Source: Vibrio sp. BS-M-Sm-2
GTDB taxonomy: Bacteria > Pseudomonadota > Gammaproteobacteria > Enterobacterales > Vibrionaceae
Length of the DNA stretch: 64,000 nucleotides
Assembly (NCBI RefSeq): GCF_041504345.1
Contig: NZ_CP167894.1
Coordinates: 806,001 to 870,000 of the forward strand
Direction of reading: 5' to 3'
A program made the position numbers and the translations under genes. The notes under the pieces are model-generated. The model ran no database searches and was not told the DNA's origin. It saw only the letters and a list, made by a program, of their open reading frames with translations. Below are positions 1 to 8,351 of the stretch, piece by piece; positions within the stretch are counted from its first letter, which is position 1, and each line of letters opens with the position of its first letter.

Positions 1-6
1 GGTGAG

Positions 7-1548
7 TTAAGAAAGAGCGGTATAAAGCCAATCAGGGATAACAGTACAAGCAGCAATGGTCACAACGGCGAACACCAATAAGCCGTAGTGACTCGCGGTT
101 GGCTTAGCGAACAAATGTTTTTGCTTAGCGATAAATTCATTCTGTTGTTGAGTGACTTCACCAAAGAATCGGCTCACGATAACACCAAGAACGAGAAAAA
201 CGACGGTGCCAATCAGTGCAAACCAAGGCCAAGAAATACCACTGTATTTGGCAATGAACACCACAACCACACTACCGATACTGCCGGCAATCACGCCCTT
301 CTCATTCGCTTTCTTGAAGAACAAACCAAGGATGAAAGAGCCAAGACGAATACCAACAAAAATTGAAGTCAGGCTGGCAATGGTTTTGAGTACAGATTCG
401 TTAGAAACCGCCAGTAAAGCAGGCACAACAACCGAAGCGGCAGCAACGAGACTCATTTTTCTTGCCACCGATTCTAAATGCGCATCGGAGACTGATTTAC
501 GGAAAAAGCGCTTATAGAAATCGAATGTCGCCACAGTTGCCATTGAGTTATAAGTAGAATCCAGTGTCGACATCGCCGCAGCCGACAGTGCTGAGATTAC
601 AAGCCCAACAATGATTGGGTTAGTGTGGTTAAACACGAAATCGAGAATCACTTCATTACTATTCTCAAAACTGGTGTCTTGATAAAAGACACTCAACAAA
701 ACGCCCATCACAGCAAAAAACAGATAGATGAAGAAAGCGCCGTAACCACAAAGCAGCATCGATTTTTGCGCTGTTTTAACGCACTTAGTCGCCAACGTTC
801 TTTGAATAATCAGCTGGTTAGTACCATACACACTCAGGTGCAAGAAGCTCACAGCCACGACACCAGCCCACAATGTGGTATCAACGCCCAAGTCAAAATC
901 GAGATTGATGATATTCAAATGTTCAGGAGACAACACCTCGCCCGCATCGATTTTCATCAACAATAAAACAAAGATCGCAATACTGCCGATAATCAACACT
1001 GCTGACTGAAGCATGTCAGTCCAGATTACTGTCGAGATACCGCCTGCATAGGTATACAACGCAGTAAATAAGCTGATGTAGATGATCGCCTCAGAGATAC
1101 TCACCGGCAGCACTTGCACCAAGATCAATGCCACCGCATACAAAATCACCCCTGCCGAAATACACTGAACCACAATAAACACGACGGAGTTGATCGTGCG
1201 AGCAACAACGCCGAAGCGGTGCTCTAAGTATTCATAAATCGAGGTCAGGCCAAGTTTGTAAAACACCGGAACAAAGAAAACCACAGCGAAAAAGATCACT
1301 ATTGGGTAATTCAGATGAACGCTCATTGCTTCCATGCCTGAGCTATAAACCCAGCCCGGCATACCCACGAACGTCATCGCACTGATGTAGGTTGCAAGAA
1401 TCGACACACCCGCCGTAAACCAACCAAATTGTTTTCCACCAGTCGAAAAGTCGCCACCAACGCTATAGCGTTTATTTACTAAGTAGCTGATAAATAAAGT
1501 AGTTAACACATAAATAGCAATAACCACAAAACTTGAGTACGTAACCAT
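7..1548 (-). CDS. Sodium:solute symporter (SSS family)
   Basis: A 513-residue polytopic inner-membrane protein with about 13 hydrophobic segments and the layout of the sodium:solute symporter family. Family-type segments include TGGKQFGWFTAGVSILATY near residues 36-54 and TLDSTYNSMATV near 330. It would couple sodium entry to uptake of a small solute such as an organic acid or sugar; the substrate cannot be read from sequence. It is divergent from an MFS transporter gene. The 348-bp space between them holds a CRP-like site and a LacI-type near-palindrome, so catabolite control and control by the LacI regulator encoded at 5955 are likely. The start is an ATG with a weak GGA about 8 bases upstream. 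The stop lies at the window edge, so its downstream neighbour is unseen. Confidence 0.9.
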   Translation of the reverse strand: MVTYSSFVVIAIYVLTTLFISYLVNKRYSVGGDFSTGGKQFGWFTAGVSILATYISAMTFVGMPGWVYSSGMEAMSVHLNYPIVIFFAVVFFVPVFYKLGLTSIYEYLEHRFGVVARTINSVVFIVVQCISAGVILYAVALILVQVLPVSISEAIIYISLFTALYTYAGGISTVIWTDMLQSAVLIIGSIAIFVLLLMKIDAGEVLSPEHLNIINLDFDLGVDTTLWAGVVAVSFLHLSVYGTNQLIIQRTLATKCVKTAQKSMLLCGYGAFFIYLFFAVMGVLLSVFYQDTSFENSNEVILDFVFNHTNPIIVGLVISALSAAAMSTLDSTYNSMATVATFDFYKRFFRKSVSDAHLESVARKMSLVAAASVVVPALLAVSNESVLKTIASLTSIFVGIRLGSFILGLFFKKANEKGVIAGSIGSVVVVFIAKYSGISWPWFALIGTVVFLVLGVIVSRFFGEVTQQQNEFIAKQKHLFAKPTASHYGLLVFAVVTIAACTVIPDWLYTALS

Positions 1549-1636
1549 TTTGAGATTCCGTTTATTGTATTCTTCTAATCATTCGTCGCCAATATTACTC
1601 AAAATTGGATATTTTCCCTCAAAAACCCACAGTAAG

Positions 1637-1652
1637 TGTGAGTATTGTCACT
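1637..1652. promoter_or_regulatory. Candidate CRP-binding site
   Basis: TGTGA-N6-TCACT matches nine of the ten core positions of the CRP consensus TGTGA-N6-TCACA. It lies about 90 bp upstream of the symporter start and about 245 bp upstream of the MFS start, so it most likely serves the symporter promoter. It fits a carbon-source uptake operon but is a sequence match only. Confidence 0.55.
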
Positions 1653-1736
1653 AATATAGACGAATAAACGCTCAAAACGCCCAGAAAAGCCCAAACACAC
1701 GATCTAACAGGATCCAGATCACTAAAATACACAAAA

Positions 1737-1750
1737 TGGGTACGCACTCA
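1737..1750. promoter_or_regulatory. Candidate LacI-family operator in the symporter/MFS intergenic region
   Basis: TGGGTACGCACTCA is the core of a longer near-palindrome (1733-1754). Its reverse complement, TGAGTGCGTACCCA, matches 12 of 14 bases of TGAGTACGTACCTA just upstream of the lacI-type gene (5895-5908). The central pyrimidine-purine step and the length suit a LacI/PurR-family site. It sits midway between two divergent transporter genes. Confidence 0.5.
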
Positions 1751-1896
1751 TTTTAAAGTTGACTTTGATCACGGATCTAATAACCACAAAAACTCTATTA
1801 TCTCTCCCGAAACGACGACGGTGTGGTGAATATCAATAACCACTGCACAATAATCAAAACTACAACCACCCTATATAAAATAAAGGTTTATCGGTC

Positions 1897-3192
1897 ATGA
1901 CTACTAAAAAACACATGAGCGAAGTTCCTATGATTCAAAGGGTAGCTGCTTATCTTGCAATTCTAGTGGGCTACTTTTTCTATTGTTATAACTTTGTAAT
2001 TATTGACTACGTACGCCCATACATCGTTGATGCGTATGATGGTATTAACTTGGCGGATACCGCTCAGTTCTATACATGGCAGTCGGTTGGCGCACTTATT
2101 GGTGCCCTAAGCTGTGCATGGGTGGCATCAAACTTTGGTAAGAAATCGACTCTTATTGTCATCACAGCACTGAACGGCGGCGCAACCATCATCAACATGA
2201 TGTTTACCGACTACGCGATGTGGGCAGCGATGCGTTTCATCATCGGTATTTCTTTGGGTGGTTACTTCACCGTAGCAGTAAGCCTGATGATCGGCCTATT
2301 CACACCAACGGTTCGCGGTAAGTTGACGGCATTCGCTTCTTCTATGTTCTCGGTTGCTCTAATGGCAATGGGCGCATACGCGGCATTCATTTCTAGCATC
2401 GATGCACCTTGGCAGAGCCTAATGTGGGTGGGTGGTATTCCTCCTCTAGTTGCTGCTGCACTGATGATCTTCATCCTGCCTAGCGACAAGAAAGTGATCG
2501 CCTACGGTGAAGAAGATCAAGCCGCGGCTGAAGCATCGAATAAACCAGCGAAGAAAGGTTCTTGGGGTGAAATGCTAAGCGCACCATACCGCAAGCTAAC
2601 GATCACTTGTCTATTACTGGCCGGCCTTAACTTCTACGGCTACCAATTCTTCTCTGGCTTTGTGACAACGTACCTAAAAGATGTTCGTCAATTTGACGGT
2701 GCGACCATCGGCATCATCTTCTCTATCTCGGCATTCGGTTCTCTATTCGGTGCTTGGGTATGGGGTGCAATCGCCGATAAATACGGCCGTAAAGTGAATG
2801 CGTTTGGCTTCATCCTTGCGGGTGTTATGGCTTCAGTATTCTTTGTCGCACCAAGCGACGTGATGATCGGCAGCCTAAACATGCTGGCTATTCTAGGTCT
2901 TATCTACAACTTCGGTCTGTCAGCTTCTGCAGTATGGGGTGGTTACTTCTCAGAACTGTTCCCAGCTCACCTACGTAGCTTCGGTGCTGCACTGTTCCAC
3001 GGCGGTCGTATCATCGGCATGTGGGCACCAATGGTGTTGGTATTCATTCAAGAGCGCAGCGACCTTGCGACAACAATGTGGGGCTCACCAATCGTATGGA
3101 TTGTGGCTGGTCTACTGTGGCTATCACTACCAGAAACATTGAAAGGCGGCATCTTCGACAAGAGCAAAAAAGCGGAAACAGCAAAAGCTTAA
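1897..3192 (+). CDS. MFS transporter
   Basis: A 431-residue major facilitator superfamily protein with 12 predicted membrane segments. The loop after TM2 has GKKSTL and the matching loop in the second half has DKYGRKVNAFGF, both forms of the MFS D/G-x3-GRR/K signature. The central cytoplasmic loop lies near residues 195-225. The overall look is that of the sialate/aromatic-acid type of symporters, but the substrate is unknown. It is probably the first gene of a unit running into the SnoaL-like gene 143 bp downstream. An AAGG lies about 11 bases before the ATG. It is divergent from the sodium symporter, with a shared candidate LacI operator between them. Confidence 0.88.
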   Translation: MTTKKHMSEVPMIQRVAAYLAILVGYFFYCYNFVIIDYVRPYIVDAYDGINLADTAQFYTWQSVGALIGALSCAWVASNFGKKSTLIVITALNGGATIINMMFTDYAMWAAMRFIIGISLGGYFTVAVSLMIGLFTPTVRGKLTAFASSMFSVALMAMGAYAAFISSIDAPWQSLMWVGGIPPLVAAALMIFILPSDKKVIAYGEEDQAAAEASNKPAKKGSWGEMLSAPYRKLTITCLLLAGLNFYGYQFFSGFVTTYLKDVRQFDGATIGIIFSISAFGSLFGAWVWGAIADKYGRKVNAFGFILAGVMASVFFVAPSDVMIGSLNMLAILGLIYNFGLSASAVWGGYFSELFPAHLRSFGAALFHGGRIIGMWAPMVLVFIQERSDLATTMWGSPIVWIVAGLLWLSLPETLKGGIFDKSKKAETAKA

Positions 3193-3253
3193 TCCCCTTT
3201 AGTTGAAACCTCAAAAAGTTGAACGCCTCTAAAGACGCGAAACAAACATCAAT

Positions 3254-3273
3254 CCGGCTGATTAGTCAGCCGG
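3254..3273 (+). other. Intergenic hairpin between the MFS and SnoaL-like genes
   Basis: CCGGCTGA-TTAG-TCAGCCGG forms an 8-bp perfect stem with a 4-base loop and no T-run after it. It may stabilise or process a polycistronic message rather than terminate it. Confidence 0.4.
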
Positions 3274-3335
3274 TAACAAAATCCAAATCGAGTCCTGTTC
3301 CGAATGTTGACTCGACAACAAAAAGAGAATGAATT

Positions 3336-4352
3336 ATGTCTAAATATCAAGAAGCTAAACGCATTGTTCGCGAATACTTTGATGCAATGGAAAACGCAAC
3401 TCACGAGAACGTTGCTGAAGTTTTAAAAGCACACACTTCTGAAGATTACTTGTGGCGCGGTGTTTACCCATTCCGTGAGCAAGAAGGCGCACAAGCTGCG
3501 GCTGACGTATTCTGGGCTCCTATGATGAAATCAATGACTCGCATGCAGCGTCGTCAAGACATCTTCATCGGCGGTAACAACGAAGTTAACCCAGATGAGA
3601 TTTGGGTAATGAGCATGGGTCACTTCATGGGTCTGTTCGATGCTGAATACCTAGGCATGCGCCCTACCGGCAAAATCATGAACGTTCGCTACGCAGAATT
3701 TAACTGTGTTGTTGATGGCAAAATCACAAAGACTGGCCTGTTCCTAGATCTACTAGGCATGATGGACCAAGCGGGTTGCTACCCACTTCCACCTTCAACT
3801 GGTAAGCACTTCGTTTACCCTGGTCCACGTAACCACGATGGTCTGTTATTTGAAGATGCAGATCCAGAAGAAGGCGTTGCAACACTAGCGCTAGTAAACA
3901 AAATGGTTGATGACCTTTCTGCTCTTAACGACAGCGGCGCGATGGGTTGCCCACCAGAAGTACTAGCGAAGAGCTGGTCAAAAGACATGATTTGGTACGG
4001 TCCATGTGGTATCGGCGCGTCTTACACAATTCCTCGCTACCAACAGCAGCACCAACTGCCTTTCCGTAACAACCTGAAAGACAAGAAGTTCAACGGCCAC
4101 GTTTGTCGCTTCGCTGAAGGTAACTTCTCTTGCTTCTTCGGTTGGCCAAACCTATCAAACACACCAACAGGTGGCTTCCTAGGTATGACTGGCGGTGAAG
4201 TCCGTGCAAACATGCAAGTGGTTGACGTGTACTACCGTGATGGTGACAAGCTGTCTGAAAACTGGGTTCTTATCGACCTTCCTTACTGGCTACAACAGCA
4301 AGGTCTAGACGTGTTCGAACGTACTTCAACCATCATGAACCCAACGCTTTAA
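3336..4352 (+). CDS. Tandem SnoaL/NTF2-like domain protein
   Basis: A 338-residue soluble protein with no signal peptide. It appears to contain two NTF2-like (SnoaL-type) alpha+beta cone domains, roughly residues 1-135 and 180-330. Each starts with a helical stretch (REYFDAMENATHENVAEVL; LVNKMVDDLSALNDSGAMG) and passes an aromatic-rich segment (DYLWRGVYPF; DMIWYGPCGIG). SnoaL-like proteins act as cyclases, isomerases or dehydratases on small polar or cyclic substrates. The actual reaction here is unknown. Its place between an MFS transporter and a porin, in a locus with a LacI regulator, suggests it handles the imported compound. AGAG lies about 8 bases before the ATG. Confidence 0.7.
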   Translation: MSKYQEAKRIVREYFDAMENATHENVAEVLKAHTSEDYLWRGVYPFREQEGAQAAADVFWAPMMKSMTRMQRRQDIFIGGNNEVNPDEIWVMSMGHFMGLFDAEYLGMRPTGKIMNVRYAEFNCVVDGKITKTGLFLDLLGMMDQAGCYPLPPSTGKHFVYPGPRNHDGLLFEDADPEEGVATLALVNKMVDDLSALNDSGAMGCPPEVLAKSWSKDMIWYGPCGIGASYTIPRYQQQHQLPFRNNLKDKKFNGHVCRFAEGNFSCFFGWPNLSNTPTGGFLGMTGGEVRANMQVVDVYYRDGDKLSENWVLIDLPYWLQQQGLDVFERTSTIMNPTL

Positions 4353-4600
4353 TCCAAACGCTTTAATCCAAAAGATTGAAACGAAACAGTGGCAACCTAA
4401 ATAGGCATCTGATTTGGGTTGCTACGCTTACTGGGAGATCCTTCTCGCTCCTAGTAAGTGCTCCAACCAATTCATTATTGCTCCACTAATAATTGAATCC
4501 ACTAGTACCTCATGGATGGGGTACACCCTGCCAAACCATTACCAATATAACGGGCTCGAAAGCACGGTGGCTTTCTGCGGCCTGAATAAAGAGAATAACA

Positions 4601-5677
4601 ATGAATAAGTCGATTCTTTCAGCAGTGATCCTGACAGCACTTACCTCGGGTTCTGCTTTTGCTGCACACACTTTTACCAATGACGCGGGCGATAGCCTAA
4701 CACTAGATGGTCGTTTCGACGTTCGTTACCAAGATAAAGGTGGCGATCACAACGGCGAATGGAACAGCGGTAGTTCGCGTTTCGGCCTTAAGGGTCAAAT
4801 GGGACTAGACAACGACTGGACTGGCTTTGGCCATGCCGAATGGGGTTATAACTCAGGCGCTAACGGCAATAACATTTACGACCGACTTCTATACGCAGGC
4901 GTTGAGCACGAGAAATACGGTAAGATTGCTGCCGGCACAAAACAATGGTCTACCTTCTACGACGTGGCTTGGTTTACCGATATGGGCCGGGTATTTGGTT
5001 CACGTGGTTCTGGTTACTACAACCTATCTGACTGGGGTATTGCTTCTGGTACAGGCCGTGCTGAAAACTCAATTACTTACCGCAACAACATCAATGACAA
5101 CTGGAAATACGGCTTCACTTACCAAACCACTCGCGAAGATGTTGGCCTAGCAGACGGCTTAACAGCAACCCTGAAAAACGGTATGGGCGCATCAACGCTG
5201 TACACTATTATGGATGGCCTAACCATTGGTTTAGCTTACCACCAGAATGAGTTTGATGATGTCGATGCGGGCGTTCAAAACATCAAAGATGGCGATACAC
5301 AACGCATTGGTCTATTAGGCGTTAACTATACCAATGATGGTCTATTCGTTGGTTTCACCTACAGCCAAGGTTCAAACTGGGAAACCACCAGCCAAGCTGA
5401 ATTCTACGACCACCGTGGTGCTGAATTCTTCACCTACTACCACTTTGAAAATGGTCTACGTCCAACCTTTAACGTTAACTACTTAACGGACACAGACGAC
5501 AACGCAAATGGCTACGAGCGTCAGCTAATTATCCCTGGCCTTGAGTACCACTTTAAGAAGAACAAGTTCTTAGTGTGGACGGAATACCAGTTTGATAATG
5601 GCAACGACAAGTCTGTTGGTAACCATTACGAGAATAGCGATGATCAATTCGCGGCTGGTATTCGTTACTACTTCTAA
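4601..5677 (+). CDS. Outer-membrane general porin (OmpC/OmpF type)
   Basis: A 358-residue precursor with a Sec signal peptide (about residues 1-21, ending SAFA-A) and a 16-strand porin pattern of alternating residues. It ends in the C-terminal phenylalanine (IRYYF) recognised by the BAM machinery. Porin landmarks include SLTLDGRFDVRY near the mature N terminus and SSRFGLKGQMGLDNDWTGFG in the first strands. It would form a trimeric pore and probably admits the substrate of the two inner-membrane transporters upstream. A GAG-rich ribosome site (AAAGAGAATAACA) precedes the ATG. A strong terminator follows at 5751. Confidence 0.9.
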   Translation: MNKSILSAVILTALTSGSAFAAHTFTNDAGDSLTLDGRFDVRYQDKGGDHNGEWNSGSSRFGLKGQMGLDNDWTGFGHAEWGYNSGANGNNIYDRLLYAGVEHEKYGKIAAGTKQWSTFYDVAWFTDMGRVFGSRGSGYYNLSDWGIASGTGRAENSITYRNNINDNWKYGFTYQTTREDVGLADGLTATLKNGMGASTLYTIMDGLTIGLAYHQNEFDDVDAGVQNIKDGDTQRIGLLGVNYTNDGLFVGFTYSQGSNWETTSQAEFYDHRGAEFFTYYHFENGLRPTFNVNYLTDTDDNANGYERQLIIPGLEYHFKKNKFLVWTEYQFDNGNDKSVGNHYENSDDQFAAGIRYYF

Positions 5678-5712
5678 TGGCTAGTGGCTTATGGCTTATG
5701 GCTTATGGCTTA
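5678..5712. repeat. 7-bp tandem repeat after the porin stop codon
   Basis: Four perfect TGGCTTA units (5685-5712) follow one imperfect unit TGGCTAG (5678-5684), starting directly after the porin stop codon. They are noncoding and lie before the terminator. Confidence 0.8.
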
Positions 5713-5750
5713 GTAATATGTCACTCAATTTGTGGGTAAACTCGTAATCT

Positions 5751-5778
5751 AAAGCTCTGCTCTCACGCAGAGCTTTTT
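5751..5778 (+). terminator. Rho-independent terminator after the porin gene
   Basis: AAAGCTCTGC-TCTCAC-GCAGAGCTTT forms a 10-bp stem followed by TT. It isolates the porin gene from the lacI-type gene. Confidence 0.85.
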
Positions 5779-5894
5779 AGTCACTATCTCTGTAATCATA
5801 CTTTTTTCCAACACAGAGAATGGGTTATACCCAACATCAAATTCAAAATAGTCATTATTCCTTATTTTTCATATCATTCCTTGTTATTGCTTTA

Positions 5895-5908
5895 TGAGTA
5901 CGTACCTA
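5895..5908. promoter_or_regulatory. Candidate LacI-family operator upstream of the regulator gene
   Basis: TGAGTACGTACCTA lies 47 bp before the lacI-type start codon and matches the site at 1737-1750 (inverted) in 12 of 14 positions, suggesting autoregulation. A second inverted repeat, ACCTAATTA (5904-5912) with TAATTAGGT (5931-5939), overlaps it. Confidence 0.5.
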
Positions 5909-5954
5909 ATTATGGTATCCTGTGCGCAGTTAATTAGGTTCAAAAGTATGGTCT

Positions 5955-6986
5955 ATGAACTCTCCAAAACACTCCACGGCGTCAAAGCCAACCGTTACTT
6001 CAAAAGATGTCGCTAAGCTCGCTGGCGTTTCTCAATCAACGGTATCTCGCGTATTTGTACCGGGCAGTTCGGTGTCTGAAAAGACCAAGCAGAAAGTGTT
6101 CGATGCAGCAAAATCGTTGAATTATCGTCCCAATGCCTTTGCCCGCAGTCTGACGACAAATGAATCCAAATTGATTGGCCTAGTTTTTCCTGACGCTGAC
6201 TACCCTATCCACATGAAAACCCTACAGCTTATCTCCACTGAGCTACAAAAACAGGGTTACTCTGCGGTATTGATTCCTTGGCAAGTTGATGGAAACGATA
6301 ACCACTCTATTCCTAATATCTTCCAATACCGAGTTGATGGCGTGATTGCCGCTTCTGCGACCTTTAATAAGTCGCTTTATGAAGAGTGTGAAGAGTTCGA
6401 TATCCCGATCGTTCAATATGCACGAGTGGTTGAAGGGACTAAGAGTAGCCATGTAGTGAGTGACAACTACGCCGCAGGCCAAGTTGCCGCTCAACACTTT
6501 CATAGCGTGGGAACGAAATCAGCAGTTTACCTGACAGGTAACGTACCAACCTACACCAACGGCGAGCGTGAATCGGGCTTTTGTTCAGAATTCGAAGACC
6601 TCACTGGCAAGCAAGCTCGTGTTATTGAAGCTGACTACGACTACCTTGATGCACTCGATACCATTCGAACCCTATTCTCAGAACCCACACATCCTCAAGC
6701 GATTTTCTGCGCGACAGATAACCTAGCGATGGCGGTAATGGATGTGGCGCGCTTAGAGTTCAACCTGCGTATTCCAGAAGATCTTCAAGTGATTGGTTTT
6801 GATGATATTCCGCAAACTCAGTGGTTGAACTACCAACTCACTACCTTCAAGCAAGATTTCAGACGCCTTGCCCGCGAGTCAGTAAAAATTGTTGTTAGCC
6901 AGATTCAAGAGCAAGACACGAGCTTAATTAAGCTGATGGTGCCAGTGAAATTTATTGAACGAAACACCACGTTGAAAATGAAATAG
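5955..6986 (+). CDS. LacI-family transcriptional regulator
   Basis: A 343-residue repressor-type protein. The N-terminal helix-turn-helix plus hinge helix is clear (SKDVAKLAGVSQSTVSRVF near residues 17-35, then YRPNAFARSL). A periplasmic-binding-protein-like effector domain follows from about residue 70 to 335, with the family's late motif LQVIGFDDIPQTQWLNYQLTTFKQD. It probably controls the neighbouring symporter, MFS, SnoaL-like and porin genes through the near-palindrome found at two promoters; the inducer is unknown. The chosen ATG has only a weak ribosome site, and no better in-frame start exists upstream. Confidence 0.9.
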   Translation: MNSPKHSTASKPTVTSKDVAKLAGVSQSTVSRVFVPGSSVSEKTKQKVFDAAKSLNYRPNAFARSLTTNESKLIGLVFPDADYPIHMKTLQLISTELQKQGYSAVLIPWQVDGNDNHSIPNIFQYRVDGVIAASATFNKSLYEECEEFDIPIVQYARVVEGTKSSHVVSDNYAAGQVAAQHFHSVGTKSAVYLTGNVPTYTNGERESGFCSEFEDLTGKQARVIEADYDYLDALDTIRTLFSEPTHPQAIFCATDNLAMAVMDVARLEFNLRIPEDLQVIGFDDIPQTQWLNYQLTTFKQDFRRLARESVKIVVSQIQEQDTSLIKLMVPVKFIERNTTLKMK

Positions 6987-7106
6987 TGTTTTTCTTCAAC
7001 CTGGATTTGATTGGTATCAGTTCGGAGGAAGTACTGATTGGTATACCCCTGAGTCGGTACTAAGTATCCAAGCAGGCTTTACCTTTTAATTGAATAGATA
7101 AAATGA

Positions 7107-7133
7107 GTAAGCCTCTTGTTATGCGAGGCTTAC
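7107..7133. terminator. Bidirectional terminator between lacI-type and globin genes
   Basis: GTAAGCCTC-N9-GAGGCTTAC is a 9-bp perfect stem between convergent genes. The T-tracts are poor, so termination strength is uncertain. Confidence 0.55.
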
Positions 7134-7150
7134 TTTGTACACATTTTGAT

Positions 7151-7552
7151 TCAGACTACGCACTCTTTCTTCATGATAGTTAAGCCTGCTTCGAGAGTTT
7201 CTGTCCAAGCTAGTTCGACGCTTTCATCATAGTGAGGATCGTATTTTTTAACCGTATTGAGTAACGAGTTGAACCACTCGTTGAGCTCTTGCTCAGAAAT
7301 ATCCAACCCTAAATCTTTATGCCGCTTTCCAAGCTTTCTCACCGAGTTTCGTACGCTCGGCAGACCAGCAGAGTTGTAGATAAGGATGATCGAGGCCTTG
7401 AGCATCTTGGTTTGTTGTTCTAAGCCTATACTTTCGAATCTCTCCGAAAATCTAGGGTTATGTTTGCAGAAATCCGCCAAAAACGTTTCAAGAAATTCTT
7501 GGTCAATCCGGCAGCGCTCAAAGCTTTCATAAAACAGTTCGTTCGATGTCAT
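7151..7552 (-). CDS. Globin-like protein
   Basis: A 133-residue all-alpha protein with the size and helix pattern of a single-domain bacterial globin. His78 in GKRHKDLG is the natural candidate for the proximal heme ligand at position F8. LYNSFERC-like helix A and FLADFCKHNPRFSERF fit the A-B-C region of globins. It would bind heme and act in oxygen or nitric-oxide handling. It stands alone between a convergent LacI gene and a VOC gene on the same strand. No reductase domain is attached, so it is not a flavohemoglobin. Confidence 0.7.
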   Translation of the reverse strand: MTSNELFYESFERCRIDQEFLETFLADFCKHNPRFSERFESIGLEQQTKMLKASIILIYNSAGLPSVRNSVRKLGKRHKDLGLDISEQELNEWFNSLLNTVKKYDPHYDESVELAWTETLEAGLTIMKKECVV

Positions 7553-7671
7553 CTAGCTGACCCTTTGCAAAATTTTGAGTCTTCAGGACGCTAACAAGTT
7601 CAGAGCCGCGACTTCGCCAACTCCGAACCATCAACATGATCTAAGTATACGCCACTATGGCATAACGTAAA

Positions 7672-8052
7672 CTATGGCATAAAGTGAGTTGCACAGATCT
7701 TGTTCCCATCAGGATCTCGCAAATAAGCCATGTACAAGCGACGCTCGTCAGAACCTCTCGCTCCGGGGCCGTTTTCAATGCTTGTGCCACCATTTTCGAC
7801 GCCGACACGGTGCCACTCATCCACAGCTTCAGGAGAAGACGCTAGAAAACCCACCGTCATGCCATTGCCGTGCGTCGCTGGCTGACCATCAATCGGTTTG
7901 GTTAAACCTAATACGCCCGTTTGGCTAACGTAAACACAGCGCCCTTTAGGGTCAACCGAGCCTTCGCTATAACCAAGCACTTTCATGATTGGGTCATAAA
8001 AAGCCTTCGCGCGTTCAATATCTTCGGTACCGAGAAAAACATGGCTGAACAT
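7672..8052 (-). CDS. VOC-superfamily (glyoxalase/bleomycin-resistance-like) protein
   Basis: A 126-residue protein with two beta-alpha-beta-beta-beta modules of the vicinal-oxygen-chelate fold. It opens with MFSHVFLGTEDIERAKAFYD and closes with the typical YLRDPDGNKICATHF. Metal ligand candidates are His4 and the late glutamate or histidine positions of the second module. Members act as glyoxalases, dioxygenases or antibiotic-binding proteins, and the substrate cannot be assigned. A GAGG-type ribosome site lies upstream of the ATG. No operon partner is evident. Confidence 0.8.
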   Translation of the reverse strand: MFSHVFLGTEDIERAKAFYDPIMKVLGYSEGSVDPKGRCVYVSQTGVLGLTKPIDGQPATHGNGMTVGFLASSPEAVDEWHRVGVENGGTSIENGPGARGSDERRLYMAYLRDPDGNKICATHFMP

Positions 8053-8134
8053 AACTAACCTCTTCTTTTATTGAAAGAACACCCTAAACTAGACCTATAA
8101 TTTGCGTTTGTCTAGGCACGCTATTCGGTCATAA

Positions 8135-8290
8135 TTGCAGCCTAACCTAATCATCGATAGTGGCTCGCACATCGATGAGGCTTTACTAGAAACGATTAGT
8201 GAGAACTTAGACTTCATGCCTGCGTTTGCTCATCGACTCGCTTAGTGTGGCATTTTGTTAGAAGCTAATAAGCTCGGTAATAGCAGCTAA
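8135..8290 (+). pseudogene. Possible remnant of a coding sequence
   Basis: In one frame the intergenic DNA reads as 36 protein-like residues (with LIIDSGSHIDEALLETISEN) from a TTG codon, then an amber at 8243-8245, then 14 further sensible residues to a TAA at 8288. No ribosome site precedes it and I do not recognise the family. It may be a decayed C-terminal fragment or chance. Confidence 0.2.
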
Positions 8291-8351
8291 TAAGCTCAGT
8301 GACAGTTGAGCTCATTCAAGATATTGAATCCAAATTTTTTAATAAGAGGTC

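Noticed and set aside
4518..4531. GGGGTACACCCTGC before the porin gene as a third LacI operator
   Set aside because: It matches the other two sites at only about 9 of 14 positions, too weak to claim.
7000..7060. Two GATTGGTAT sequences considered as a third copy of the 161-bp element
   Set aside because: They are direct rather than inverted, about 30 bp apart, and the interior does not match.
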